A stretch of DNA of 64,000 nt from Topomyia yanbarensis (GCF_030247195.1 NC_080672.1:188301201-188365200); one strand, 5' to 3'; counted from the stretch's first letter, positions 1-11,792 are shown. Notes: generated from the sequence alone by a model not told the origin. A program made the numbers and translations.

Positions 1-1080
1 GATCTGTCTTAACGCTCTCTACTTAGCGCAGGATACGCGAAACCGCTGCTAGCTTTCGAAAGAAAATTCCTAGCTGCTGCTACTCTATCAGTCTCTCTCT
101 CGACTGAGGACTACAATTTCGGTCGACTAAATTGTGCTATGAAAATTGTACTTCCTGGAATTTCACCTAACGAGATCAATTCATTGTGAGGAATTTCGCT
201 GCGTTCCAATATTACTTGCCTCTGTAGGTAATGATGTGTGTGGATTCACTTCGGCAGCCAGGTCTTATGTTTTGGGTAATTTTGCTATCTTATTCTGCTG
301 AATAAATCATCTGGCTAAAGCCTCTACGTTATACTATGGTCACTTTAAAAACGCATTGCTATTTAATCTTGTAGCTCTTGGCAAGTCAGTCCTGGCACTG
401 TTCTCGACTAATCCTGACACTATACCGCTGACGTCGCACTTATTACGGTGATCAAACTTGGCGAGAGCGGCAGTGGTTTCGTCGGAATTGTTCACTCGAC
501 AAGCAGGAAGTGCAAGGACTCTGCTACTTATGCCTGAGCCCCTCGTTGAAACCTTCGTCCTGTCGGAGTGTTAGCTTCGTCCGATACCGGAGCGTATTGC
601 TGAACCGAAGCAGTCTGCTACTGGCGCTGCTTCCTTCGAATCGGAATCGCTGAATATTCCCGTTAGCCGAATGTCCAACGTGGACGAAGGCAAACCGATT
701 GCAGCAACACCACCCACCGTAGCTGAAATTTTGGCCTTTAATCCAAGTCCTTGTCATTGACATAGCGACAGACGAGTGCGGCGCAGGTTGGACCATCGGT
801 TGACTCGGTGCCGGACAGGGCGAAACAGCTACAACAGGACCGGACCTAGTATGGGGTGTAAAGGTCATCAATTGCCATAGATCACCAAAATGCTCAGCGA
901 CTAGCATTGTGAACAAAACAAACCAAACCAAACGAAATTGATCGCAACAACGATAAAATAATCTAAATTCTACCCAAACATTTGAAAATGAGAAAAAGGC
1001 AAAAGAAGTTTTAGTCGAATTCATTATAATTCTATTTAAAAATTGAATACTGTTTTATTTAGTTTGATTGCGCATATTGT
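1..1080. other. Gene-poor stretch with a possible weak coding remnant
   Basis: No recognisable gene. On the plus strand from about 455 to 749 one frame is open apart from a single TAG near 570. It has a mixed, coding-like composition and ends in TGA at 747-749. I recognise no domain in it. The minus-strand frame at 524-1024 covers the same bases and is also unrecognised. An AATAAA lies near 300. The piece could be the remnant of a retroelement or a decayed exon; nothing here decides between them. Confidence 0.2.
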
Positions 1081-1129
1081 TTACATCAGACACACCCCTT
1101 AATTCATTGAGTACGTATTTCACTGCCTT

Positions 1130-1480
1130 TATAATCCTTTTGGAATCAGTTACAATAATCCTTTATAATCATTTTATAATAAGCGTATTGCTAGTTAGGA
1201 CTTTTATATCAGCCGGGCTCTTTTATAATTTGTTATGAAATCATTATCAAAATTCTTCATAATCCATTGTTACGTAATGTTTATGTACATAGCCAGATAG
1301 ATAGTTTTTAACTGGGACGGAACGTGTGGATACGAAAAAACCGATTTAATCCACCTAGCAGTGAGATGAGACATTTCTTACACATTTCACTATTGGATTA
1401 GTTTGCAGAACTCAGGAGAAGTAGGCACCCAATTAGAGGTGGGATGAAAACAGTTTCTAGTCTTGCACGAATAAAATCTC
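1130..1480. repeat. Dispersed repeat, copy 1 (second copy near 43.2-43.4 kb)
   Basis: AT-rich DNA with several repeats of a TTATAATC-like word. It shares the run GTATTGCTAGTTAGG and the later AAAATTCTTCATAA block, in the same order, with 43170-43420, so the two are copies of one dispersed family. The tail (1334-1400) carries an AATCCACCTAGC motif that also occurs at the left edge of the large inverted-repeat element near 6.65 kb. Class unknown. Confidence 0.6.
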
Positions 1481-1554
1481 GAATAAACTAAATAAATTAT
1501 AGAAATCAACAAAACGACCGAAATAAAAAAGTAAAGCAAAAAATGAAACAATAG

Positions 1555-2830
1555 GTTTTTAAATTCGTAAAATGAGTAGAAAAATTAATGGAAATCATTA
1601 TAATTTTGATCCAAATACACGAATCAAATTAGAATAGGTTATTACATAAAAATTAAGATTATATTTAGAAATAGTTATAAGATTAATAGAATAAATTGAC
1701 GCATACTAACAAATTGAATGAAATAAAACGAATGATTGAACATGAAATGCATAAAATTAAAGATATGAATAAAATGAATCAGATAAATCAAATGAATCAA
1801 ATGAATCAAATGAATTAAATGAATCAAATGAATCAAATGAATCAAATGAATTAAATCAATCAAATAAATCAAATGAATCAAATGATTCAAATGAATCAAA
1901 TGAATCAAATGAATCAAATGAATCAAATGAATCAAATGAATCAAATGAATCAAATAAATCAAATAAATCAAATAAATCAAATAAATCAAATAAATCAAAT
2001 GAATCAAATGAATCAAATGAATCAAATGAATCAAATGAATCAAATGAATCAAATGAATCAAATGAATCAAATGAATCAAATGAATCAAATGAATCAAATG
2101 AATCAAATGAATCAAATGAAGCAAATGAATCAAATGAATCAAATGAATCAAATGAATCAAATGAATCAAATGAATCAAATGAATCAAATGAATCGAATGA
2201 ATCAAATGAATCAAATGAATCAAATGAATCAAATGAATCAAACGAATCAAATGAATCAAATAAATCAAATGAATCACATGAATCAAATGAATTAAATGAA
2301 TCAAATTGATTTAATTCATCTAGTGAATACAATGAATCAAATTAATGCAATGGATCAAATGGATAAAAAGAATGGATGAACAAAATGAATAAAGTAAAAA
2401 ATAAATGAAATGCATGAATAAAACAAACGAATCAAATAAACAAAATGAGCTGAAGTGATAAAATGAATAAAAAGAAGAAAATGAGCAGAATTAAATGCAT
2501 TGATTAAAATGAAAAATTGAACAACAGTAAAAGGTTATATATTAATATAAAGAAATAAATTGAATCAAATAAATTATTTGGATGAAATGATTAAAACTGA
2601 AAAAGTAGTCAGATGATTAAAATGAAGAAACTGAACAAAATGAATAAACTGGAAAAAATTAATAAAATGCATACAATGAAAACAATGAATGATATGAGTA
2701 AAATGCACAAAAAGAATAAACTGATCAGAGTGAATCCAAAGAATGAAACGAATAAAATAAGTAAAATGAACGCAGATGAACAAAACGAATAAAAAGATGC
2801 GGAATGAAATAATTAATTAAAATGAAATGG
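1555..2830. repeat. 9-bp minisatellite (ATGAATCAA)n with degenerate flanks
   Basis: The core (about 1765-2335) is some 60 units of a 9-bp motif, ATGAATCAA, with point variants. A block of five consecutive ATAAATCAA variants near 1950-2005 looks like a small higher-order cluster. Because 9 is a multiple of three, all frames stay open and give artificial tripeptide repeats (MNQ, DSF, LIH) on both strands. The outer parts (1555-1765 and 2335-2830) are looser GAATNAAA-type repeats that look like decayed units. This is satellite DNA, not a gene. Confidence 0.95.
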
Positions 2831-3508
2831 TCATATATTTGAAGCCAAACACATTTTTGAATAAAGAAAATGAATAAACCGGATTGTACGAATTTGAAAA
2901 CCATTGCATCAGAAAGTTTTGAAATGTTTTTGAAAATCCCATCTTCTGAGAAAAGGCTAATAAATATGCAATGGACTTTCTAGGGCTTCCATCTTTTTTT
3001 GGTTTTATTCTTTTTGTTTTCATGCTTCTTTACTTGACGAATTCAAAGTTTACTTTTTAGTCACATATTCCCGAAAAAAGATTTATGTGCAGAACAGAAT
3101 TTACTGGTCCAGTATTTTAACACGCGATTGAATATAGTAAAGTGAGACAAGGTCACATGTGCTTTCAAGCCCCTTGAACAGAGAACGACAGAGGGAGAAT
3201 GCGATTCGTGAATGAGACAGGTAGATATTTCAAAGTTTTTATTTGCATTGAAGTAAATAGTGTGAAATGTCTAGGCTATGTCGATTGCATAAAAGCCGTG
3301 TTTGTATTGTTTCGTTCTGAATTCTCGTGCAGGAAATATGGATAAATAAGTCCTATATAGACCAATATTGTGAAAAAGAAATGGTTCAAACTACTCAGTA
3401 TATCCAAATATGGACGACGATAAGTTAGAAGACATATTGAAGTTGCATCCCCCATCGAGAGTGGATACTTTGGGGACTTCTTTTCCTGGATCTAATTTGT
3501 GAGTATTT
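2831..3508. other. No gene or repeat recognised
   Basis: AT-rich sequence with scattered stops in all frames. Two short minus-strand frames (2817-3023 and 3391-3579) have no recognisable motif. I see nothing to annotate. Confidence 0.5.
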
Positions 3509-4015
3509 TTGGTCTTTGATCCGTTATTTTTCATGAAAGTTCGTACCAATACAACGAATGTGCAGCTGATACAACTCATGGTTCATTCGCCTGCGCAACG
3601 TTCCGTCTTCCATCTGCACACCACCATAGATGGTACGCAACACCTTTCGTTCGAAAACTCCAAGGGCGCGTTGGTCCTCCACGAGCATAGTCCAGGTCTC
3701 GTGGCCGTAGAGGACCACCGATCTAATCAGCGTCTTGAAGATAATCAACTTCGTGCGGCGGCGAATTTTGTTCGACCGGAGCGTCCTCTGGAGTCCAAAG
3801 TAGGCACGATTTCCCGCTATGATCCGTCTCTGAATTTCTCTGCTGTTATCATTGTCGTCGGTTACCAATGAGCCCAAATACATGAATTCGTCGACCATCT
3901 CGATTTCGTCACCGTCAATCCGAACTCGGGTGGGAGGTTCACATTGTCGTCTCTAGAACCTCTTCCTCTCATGTATTTTGTCTTCGAAATCCTGGCTTCA
4001 GCTTTCAGTCTTTGA
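3509..4015 (-). pseudogene. RTE-clade non-LTR retrotransposon fragment (end of reverse transcriptase ORF)
   Basis: The minus strand encodes the region downstream of the reverse transcriptase palm: a FMYLGS block, a run of basic residues, then LYGHETW and FERKVLRTIYG near the C-terminus. This succession is typical of RTE-clade elements, which mosquitoes also carry. The main open part runs 3898-3524. Upstream coding continues to about 4010 in another frame, with KAEARISKTKYM-like residues, so there is a frameshift near 3900. Everything 5' of this (endonuclease and catalytic palm) is absent, which fits 5' truncation. Dead copy. The clade is a motif-based call. Confidence 0.75.
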
Positions 4016-4198
4016 GCATATATTTCATTCAAAGTTCAATAGAGATACGAATAGTTTAAATATCGCACGTGGAATGTCTCTTTTGAAAATTTCCATCGTC
4101 AAACTTTCATATTACAATTAATAAATATTTCAGATTGGCAGAAGATCTTATCACACAACTTAGAAATGCATACATAAATAGCTAGATAGATGCGATAG

Positions 4199-4207
4199 AA
4201 GAGAGAC

Positions 4208-4255
<48 letters not shown>

Positions 4256-4262
4256 AGAGAGA
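4199..4262. repeat. (GA)n microsatellite
   Basis: About 30 GA dinucleotides with a few interruptions, followed by a short G run at 4264-4273. The serine/leucine-rich minus-strand frame across it is an artefact of the repeat. Confidence 0.95.
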
Positions 4263-4273
4263 TGGGGGGGGGG

Positions 4274-5019
4274 CGTGTGAGGAATGGCAAATGATGGTTA
4301 ATGCAGTGACATTATTTTTATAGGTATATTATTATGATATATTGATTCTTACATTCTTATCATAAATAAGGTAAGTAGTAATTTTTGCTCCATAACCAGT
4401 ATAACCTAACTCTTGCAAAAGAGCTAAATTTTCGCTAGATTTTTGGGCTTCAAACATACAGTTGCTTTCGGTGACGCCACAAGTATAATTATATTAGAAA
4501 TCTTTTATCTCACTACTAGGTGAATTACTTGTTGATCTGTGTATTGATATACCATCCAACATTTACCTCATGATTGAACGCAATGCCTAATCCAAGGAAT
4601 AAATACTAGAACTCACTGTTTCTTTATCAACGCATTATTTTGTCTTTGAAGTGAACTTATGTATTGATTTTTGAGAAATAGTTCATTTATTATAAAGGTA
4701 ATTCACAAAATGTTCTCAACATCGAATTTCTTGAATCACGTAGATGTATTTTCATACCCCGATATTCAAAATCGGTTTAGTTTTGCCCCTAAAACACCAG
4801 TAAAGCAATACTCTGTATGAAACAATCTCATTTTTAGTTAGTGGAAATTGGTAAGCGAGGACTAAAAATACAAAATGTCTAATATCTCCGCCGCTCGTGC
4901 ACGGATTTAGACAATCTATAGCTTGTTAGAAAGGTATTTTTACAAGCTTTCTATTTAAGTGCAGTTTGTGGGACAATATTGTATTGTTCGAAAGTTATTT
5001 GCAAAAAACCTGCTGCGTT
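4274..5019. other. No gene or repeat recognised
   Basis: AT-rich sequence. No open frame with recognisable motifs, no obvious inverted termini. Confidence 0.45.
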
Positions 5020-5325
5020 TTGACACAATCGCCCATATATCAAAAAGTAAACAACATATCGAAAATAAAAAATAATAGTGTCAAATGGCAACGTTAGGCC
5101 TTTCATTTGAAACTAATTTCATTAAGATCGGTTCAGCCATTGCTGAGATAATTACATGACATTTTGTACATACATCCATACACACATACACACACACATA
5201 CAGACATTGTCTCAATTTGTAGAGCTGAGTCGATTGGTATATGAGACTCGGCCCTCCGGGCCTCGGAAAAAGTTGTCAAAGTTTGAGCGAATCCTATACA
5301 TTTCTTTTGTAAGAAATGTAAAACC
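5020..5325 (+). repeat. Family P repeat, copy A (right end only)
   Basis: Right-hand end of the family best seen at 6.67-7.95 kb. Shared landmarks in order are TTTCATTTGAAACTAA, ATCGGTTCAGCCAT, a CA-rich microsatellite (5165-5205), a GAGTCGATTGGTATATGA block, the GGCCC-TCC-GGGCC hairpin (5250-5262) and a terminal hairpin with CATTTCTT and AAGAAATG arms (5299-5318). The left part of the element is not present. Non-coding. Confidence 0.75.
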
Positions 5326-5335
5326 TAATGTCAAT

Positions 5336-5412
5336 TGTAGCCAGGGGGAGCTGTCAAATGGAGCCAAAGGGAACCGTCAAATGCAGTCATGGGGGACTGT
5401 CAAATGTAACCA
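5336..5412 (+). repeat. Short tandem repeat, about 24-bp period
   Basis: Three and a half degenerate units, each ending in a GTCAAATG-like word and starting with a variant of TGNAGCCA. It lies directly after the end of family P copy A. Confidence 0.7.
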
Positions 5413-6629
5413 GTCCATTTAAAATATGTGAGGAAGAAAGAGTGGCTATGCAAGACAAGAGATAAAATGAACAGAAAAAAAGAAAAAGAAAACAGCTATC
5501 CACAGGTTCTGTCCCAGGATTTTAATAGAGAACATCAAAATTCGATTTGTTTGCATTTGGCAGTAGACCTTTTTCAAATGTTTGGCTAGAAATTCCTTGC
5601 TTCTTCAATGAATCATGTACAAGAAAAGTAAAAATGTTAAATTTAACGAAACAATGTATGATGCCGACATCAATTAAAAAATACAGCTGAGCGACCTTGT
5701 TGGGAAGGTGTTAACATTTGGCAGCGAACCAAACCAAGTTTCTCATACTATGATCGAATCAACAAAAATTCCAAGATCATGTAAACAATCTCTTTGAACT
5801 GTCAAAAAAGTGAGGTTAAACATTACCATGCAACGTTCTCCACCGAGAGGTTCACTTAAGTTTGTTTACATAACCAATGAACTTTGTACCGCGACTCACC
5901 ACTTCATTTGCCGCGTTGCCAGGAAGCCAAGCAAAAATATACAAAACAGTGCTGCCCAAACACATATTTTGAGTCCCACCATTCTTGCAAAGGTGAAAAA
6001 AATACTCAACATTCTTGCATTTTTCAAATTTAAAAAAATCATTAAAAAATCACGATAGCTCTAAAAAGTCTCATTTCAGCGGAAATATTCTTAAAAATGT
6101 GTAGTCTTTTGAATAAAAATAAGAAAAAAGGGGGTTAGGTCGGACGAGAAAGGTCTATTAGAGATGAACTAATGATATTGAAACTTAATAGACAACCCAA
6201 GGAATGTAATTTCTGCATCAAACCAAACAAATGCAGAGAAACTTGGCAGTGTAGGAGGCAAATACATTAACAGGGTCCAAAATATGTAGGGGTCCAAATT
6301 AGGTTGGTTACCCTACACAGATAGACATACGACTAGCACAAAATTGTACACTAGTTCGAAAAACTACAATTTTTACCAAACGACAACTAATAGGTTTCTA
6401 CTTATGTATTTATTAAATTAATTTAGTTAGCCTATGCACGATGACGAAGCCGACCAATAAATGGACACACAATGACTTCCACTGAGCCCCGTCCACGAAT
6501 ACCGGCATTAAACTGTGGAAAAATGTTTGCAAACACGGTACACAGCAAAAGTCAATCCACGTTGACTCGCCAGTCGGCCACGTCACCGCGCACAGACTAG
6601 TGGTTGAGTGTTAATATGCGCAGGTGCAG
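5413..6629. other. No gene recognised; one shared short motif
   Basis: No supported gene. The word CTTTTTCAAATGTTTGG (5569-5585) closely resembles a word near 43450, so a fragment of a dispersed repeat probably sits here. The short plus-strand frame at 5810-6058 shows no motif. Confidence 0.4.
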
Positions 6630-7953
6630 AGTATGAAAAAAACCTGTTTTAATCCACCTAACGGTGCAGTTGTGCCTTTCTCAATCATGAACACGAGAAT
6701 GTTTGCGTTGTTCATATTCATTAAAAGCTTTCAAATGCATATATTACATTTTAATACATCACATGACAACTATATACAGGAAAATAAATCATAATTCGAG
6801 TTCTAAAATTTTGAAAAAGAAAAAACAGCGACGGTAATATTGAACTGAAAAAAGGTGCGAAATCGGCAGTCCCAAAAAGTCGATTTTCATAAAAAAAAAT
6901 CTTTGAAAATAAAATGAGTTCCGGCTTATATGGGAATTTCATATGTGACCGGACGATTTAGTCTATATTTCCGGACCCATACAAGCGATCCGTACGAAAT
7001 TTTATAGACATCTACGGGGATATTATAGCTGTCATTTGGGACTAAGTTTGTGAAAATCGGCCCAGCCATTTCCAGGAAACTGATGTGAGTTCGTAAATTT
7101 TTTTTTTGCTTTTCCCGGGCACTTCCGGAACCGTCTATGGTGGTCAATGTAGTCAACGAAAGTTTGGTTGGCCGTCGGTGACCTAGAACAGCAAATTTAA
7201 GTTGTTTGAGAGACATTTTAGCGAAATTTTTACCTTTTTTGCTTTCATCGGAGTATCGGTTTGAATCACAATTTGCTATGTGATCGCACGCCACAACCTG
7301 TAACTCCGGAACCGGAAGTCGGATCGGGATGAAATTAAATAGCCATTTACGGGGACGTAATACCTTTCATTTTAGGCCAAGTTTAGTCGAATCGGTCCAG
7401 CCATCTCCGAGAGACCGATGTGACTGTTATTCTGAATTTAGATACTTCCGCCGGGGCTTCCGGAACCGATGATGGTGGCCAATGTGGCCAAATAGGCTTT
7501 GAATGGATGTTAGTGACCTAATACTACAAATCGAAGCAGTTGTGGTCATATTTTGGAAAAATTGTCACCTTTATACATTCATTGCAGAATTTATTAAGAT
7601 CGACATTTTCTGCGTGATAGTACTCATCACCCTGTAATTCCGAAACCGGAAGTCGGATCCATTAGAAATTCAATAGCAGCCTATGGGAACGTTGCACCTT
7701 TCACTTGAGACTAAGTTTGTCAAAATCGGTTAAGCCATCTCTGAGCAAAATGAGTGACATTTTCGGTCACATACACACACATACGCACATACACACACAT
7801 ACGCACATACACACACATACATACATACACACAGACATTTGCCGAACTCGACGAACTGAATCGAATGGTATATGTCACTCGGCCCTCCGGGCCTCCGTTA
7901 AAAAGTCGGTTTTCAGAGCAATTGCAATACCTTTCTATTGAGAAAGGCAAAAA
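6630..7953 (+). repeat. Family P inverted-repeat element, copy B (most complete)
   Basis: A roughly 1.3-kb non-coding element with short inverted ends: TGCCTTTCTCAAT near 6673-6685 and ATTGAGAAAGGCA near 7937-7949. Inside are two or three diverged tandem blocks that repeat the themes CCGGAACCGGAAGTCGGATC, ATCGGTCCAGCCATCTC and a GCCAATGTGG word, then a CA/CATA microsatellite (7770-7840), the palindrome GGCCCTCCGGGCC (7881-7893) and the terminal hairpin CCTTTCT-ATTG-AGAAAGG. No transposase is visible. Other copies are at 5.0-5.3 kb and, broken, at 35.1 and 39.1 kb. Non-autonomous; superfamily not assignable from this window. Confidence 0.75.
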
Positions 7954-9356
7954 TATTGCTTAGATGTTGCACTATTGACTGAATAGACTAACACTCTAGT
8001 TCTCGCCAATTTTTTTGGATACGATATTTTTTTCAACAATAATCCTACCCCCTTAAGTAAGAACGGATTTCATCAGTAGGTGTCAACCGGTGCTGATAGT
8101 CTTAGACTATCAGCACCGGTGCGTAAGTAAATGCGTGTGTATTTTGATTACGCTAAACGATAATAATATATTTAGACACCCGTTTTCGCACCGGTCGTTG
8201 GTAAATGGGTTGCCAAAATAATAATCTGTTTTCACACCGGTAGCTGTTATTATAGTAACGTTACATTTTTTTTTGCAATCATGCAATAAAAAATCGTTAT
8301 TTTTATATTTATTTGGATTTAATTCAGTGAAAAATTAAAGGGTTGTGTACAGGACACGACCACGGTGACATTAAAAATGTAGCTTTTTTCAAGAGCGTGC
8401 AAATGAATTTTACCCATCACACATATCGACTCACGTTCTTGCTCACTCGCCTGTTTTCATATGTTACAATTTGCTATATGCCCTCCCCATCAAAACATAA
8501 TTTATTTAAGGTCTTTTAACGGTAATCTATTAATTAATCAAGTATCTCACTAGGTGATTGGCATTATTTGGCTGATCCATCTAGTAAAAATAGGCTGGTC
8601 TGTCCATAAAATATATTCAAAAGAAAAGTTCCATATTGAGAGCTGTGATGAGGAAGCTCACGCCCGCCAACGGAAATATACAGATTCTCCATGAAATATG
8701 AAATTTCATTTTCCATTTAAATTTTCAATAATGTACTAATGAACTTAAGTAAACAATCTTAAGTTTAAGTATTTCTTGATCGATTAGAGGTGGAAAAAAT
8801 GAAATTATTTGATAAATTACATTGTTATGCAACGTTCGCACTACCAGTTAAAACGGGTTTTTATGCTATCTTGGTGACATTTTTCTTGTTGCTAATTATT
8901 AAAACGTGTTATAACTCTGTAGTGTAAACATTGTATTATTAAACCAATTCTGCAGCGTTTTATGTTATATAGGTGTTTTATGTGGTAATAGGACTGACAT
9001 AATTATATCTTCAGTACAGCGGTTTGTTTCATAATTTAAAGCAGATTTATTTTAAAATTTAAATTAGTATACCCAACCGTTCTATTTGTTATATACTTTA
9101 AAACGCAATTAGAACTGTGTTTTAAATACATAGGGTAGGACAGATATTCTGACTGGATAAACTGGGAAAACAATTTTAAGTCCAGTAACGCTTAAGACAT
9201 GGCTTGAATTTGAATCGAAAAAGAACACCCGCTTCAACTGCTGCTGGGACGGTAAGTTCTGTTTTAAAATTTTCCGTTGTGTGCAGTACGAAACAAAAGT
9301 GTTTGAAATTAGAAAACAAAAAGTTCTGCTGGGAATGTGATTGTTTCCGATGCAAT
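7954..9356. other. No gene; contains one perfect hairpin
   Basis: AT-rich DNA without a supported gene. It contains the perfect hairpin at 8086-8120. The plus-strand frame from 9204 shows no motif. Confidence 0.4.
8086..8120. repeat. Perfect 17-bp-arm palindrome
   Basis: Arms ACCGGTGCTGATAGTCT and its exact complement, separated by a single T. The same CCGGTGCTGATAGTCTAA word recurs near 15127-15145 next to GCCGGTGCGG, so this is part of a dispersed fold-back family and not a chance palindrome. Confidence 0.85.
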
Positions 9357-9478
9357 TACACTCAGATTTTTCACGCAGGGGATACAGGCCGTGTAAATGA
9401 AAACCGCGTAAATTAAAAAAAAACGCGTTAATGAAAACCGCGTAAATTTCAAAATCCGCGTAAAGAAACCTGAGTGTA
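9357..9478. mobile_element. 122-bp MITE with TACACTCAG ends
   Basis: Inverted ends TACACTCAGATTTTTCACGC and, complementary at the right, GCGTAAAGAAACCTGAGTGTA-like sequence. The interior repeats the word CCGCGTAAAT several times. Far too short to code. This end type is one I associate with abundant mosquito MITEs. The flanking duplication may be just TA, which is included in the ends. Confidence 0.8.
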
Positions 9479-9769
9479 CTCTCCTATATAAAATACTACG
9501 CTGCTGAACAGTGCAATAACTACAGAAGCACGTTGTCAGATGCCTTACTGATAAAAAACATATAACCGAAATATGAAACATGAAAACCAATAGGCTCTTT
9601 ACCATACGCAGCTACAAAGCGCCGTAAACATGGATTAACAAGTTACAACGCACACGCATGCATAAAAATATTTTTTTCAAAAGCAACACTCTTAAGCAGC
9701 ACACACCGTATTGAATTAAATCCAAACCACCCCGCCCACCCACTTTGCTAATCATTCTGTGACACCGTG

Positions 9770-10100
9770 CTGGTACCAGAAAAATCCGCACACGGCCACC
9801 GCTGCCGAAAATGCATAGCGTCTACCGCTTATTGTAGTGCCCAGACGCTGCAGCCATGATCTTACCCGTTCGACATAAGAACAAAAACTGATTCAAATGG
9901 GTACGCGTCACCTCTATTTATAAACTAACCGTATATGGTTTAGTCACTTAGGTGCGAGTGTGTGCAAATGCCAACGTTACCGAAAATCGATAGCGCTTAT
10001 TGCACCGCCCGGAGACGATGTTTCTCGTATGGGATAAGAGCAACAACTGATTCAAACGGACATGCGTTGCTTCTATTTATGACTTTTCGTGTTTCATTGA
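9770..10100. repeat. Diverged tandem duplication, about 180-bp unit
   Basis: Two related blocks, about 9770-9945 and 9957-10095. Each has GCCGAAAATGCATAGCG or its variant, CGCTTATTG, a GATAAGAGCAACAACTGATTC-like word and then CTATTTATAAAC or CTATTTATGAC. The TATTTATA word in each unit resembles a TATA element, but no transcript unit can be assigned. Confidence 0.6.
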
Positions 10101-10669
10101 GCAACTAAGCTGCCCTCTCTTGATGGCTGTGTCTGAGAAATCTGCCTCACGAATGGTAATTTTCCCGTTTTTCGTGAACTTTTTAATTTTACCAATTTCC
10201 AAAAGTCTACTTTTATTGGGGAGATATTAAATTATTACCAATATTTAAGTTAGGTGTTTCTGAATCGGTTGGTGTATGAATGATTAAAATCCATCTAGTA
10301 ATATCGGAGTTATAAGCGTGCAAACCTTACATAGTTTCGTTTCATGGGAGATAGTTTAGATTTTAGAATGACACCTAGCCCCAGATAGTGGAGTAAGACA
10401 TTTTTAATGTCAAAAAATTTGACTAGAGAGAAAATACATTTATTTATTGAATGCAACAAAACCGTTTCAGTAACAAGTATCGTTCTCTTTTCCAAAAATT
10501 ATTTTATTGAAATGGTTGCAAATTTATTCAAACTGGAAATGTTCATTGAAATTAAAAGTTAATTGTTGTTTCAATGCAAAAAATGTGTGTACCATTAATT
10601 TTGCCGTTTGAAGCAATAAACATTGTATAATTGAATTCAATAAGACATTTTTTTGTTCAAATATGCTAA
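10101..10669. other. No gene recognised
   Basis: AT-rich. The short minus-strand frames at 10310-10495 and 10524-10769 show no family motif. Confidence 0.4.
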
Positions 10670-10966
10670 AATTTTCTATGTAATAACAATTCTGAGAAAT
10701 TTGATGGGTTCGAGACGGACGACGATTTCTATGAACTAAGGTTTGCCCGGCAGTTATTGTCTGAAGCACATACTACGACGGCTCCGAATCAGGAGTGCAA
10801 TGAAGAGGATCATGTGTATAATATGCAAACAGACTTGCGGTGGAATAAGTTTTTCGGCCATTCAACGATTGTTTTGCAGAACCAGTTTATACGAACGATC
10901 GGTTTCGAAGACACTTTCGTTTTTTTATGTATTACGAAGGCTTTGAAGAGGATAATACTATACTGA
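10670..10966 (+). other. Unrecognised open frame, about 98 codons, no start codon
   Basis: A plus-strand frame open from about 10670 to a TGA at 10964-10966. It is rich in acidic residues early (FETDDDFYELRF) and contains RWNKFFGH and NQFIRTIGFEDTF. Composition looks more coding-like than the surroundings and there is no ATG at its head, so it could be an exon or a remnant of a transposon gene. I do not recognise the family. No clear splice acceptor is visible upstream. Confidence 0.3.
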
Positions 10967-11163
10967 AAAGCCAGAGAGAAAGTTGGGTTTTACTAAATTT
11001 TGCGGAAGCCATCTGACATACATCTTTCGGACGCTACAGTCAAATATATTCGCATGGGAGAAAATTTGCGCGTTATTCTATGTGAGAATCCACCATATCT
11101 CAGATAATAGATGTTTAGACAGATTTTGTAGATAGTATAGTTGGCCCTCTCGAAATGGAAACA

Positions 11164-11526
11164 TTACTGTACAACTTGGGCAGAACAGTATACAGTAAAA
11201 CAAAAATAATGAAGTGGTAGCACTTTAAGCGTGGCTTCAATAATGATATTAATTTGCTGAAGTAAACTGCGTTGTTTTTCGAGGTTGATACACGGAGAAC
11301 GTTGATTCATCATATCATCTAACTTAGAACTAGAATCAAGAATCAGTAGCGACTGGCTCAAATAGCACGTTCCCCATGTTAATCGGAGATTTGTGGTTAA
11401 AAGACAATTATCAAAATACACGTTGAGGAGAAGTTCCAAACCAATATTCACCAAACACGGTGTACTCGTGAACAAAAGGAGTTTCATCAACTCTCGTGAC
11501 TGCTGTGAACTGCGCTGAACCAACAA
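11164..11526 (-). other. Unrecognised 120-codon minus-strand ORF with hydrophobic segments
   Basis: ATG at 11526, stop at 11164. The protein has hydrophobic stretches (KLLLFTSTPCLVNIGLELLL near residue 20 and LPLHYFCFTVYC near the end) that could be membrane segments, with a polar middle. A fragment of an insect chemoreceptor-like gene is one possibility but no signature residue supports it. It may equally be a chance ORF. Confidence 0.25.
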
Positions 11527-11620
11527 TAGTTTCTCCGTAATTTCTCCTCAATGTGGATTATGACCCATCCCAAAAGTTGTTTTTCTTTTACTATTAATAT
11601 ATGACATCCAAGTCAGATTG

Positions 11621-11792
11621 TACCCAGTAAAGTTCAGCCGGAAATGAACCGGAATTCTGGCTGGTTCCAGTTCGTATTCCGGCTCCATTGACACAACCGA
11701 TTCTAGTTAGAATCGGTTGTGTCAATGGAGCCGGAATGCGAACTGGAACCAGCCAGAATTCCAGTTCATTTCCGGCTGAACTTTACTGGGTA
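11621..11792. mobile_element. Near-perfect palindromic fold-back MITE (172 bp)
   Basis: Begins TACCCAGTAAAGTTCAGCCG and ends with the complement. The two arms of about 85 bp meet near 11706 with almost no spacer and differ at only a few positions. A single strand would fold into one long hairpin. Non-coding. The target duplication may be TA, which is included in the ends. Confidence 0.9.

Noticed and set aside
1675..2332. Three long open frames (up to 209 codons) on both strands
   Set aside because: They are the 9-bp minisatellite read in different frames (tripeptide repeats LIH, DSF, MNQ); no real protein composition.
4099..4290. Serine/leucine-rich minus-strand frame
   Set aside because: It is the GA microsatellite in translation.
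5156..7963. His/Thr- and Tyr/Val-rich frames around 5.2 and 7.7-7.96 kb
   Set aside because: They result from CA/CATA microsatellites inside family P repeats.
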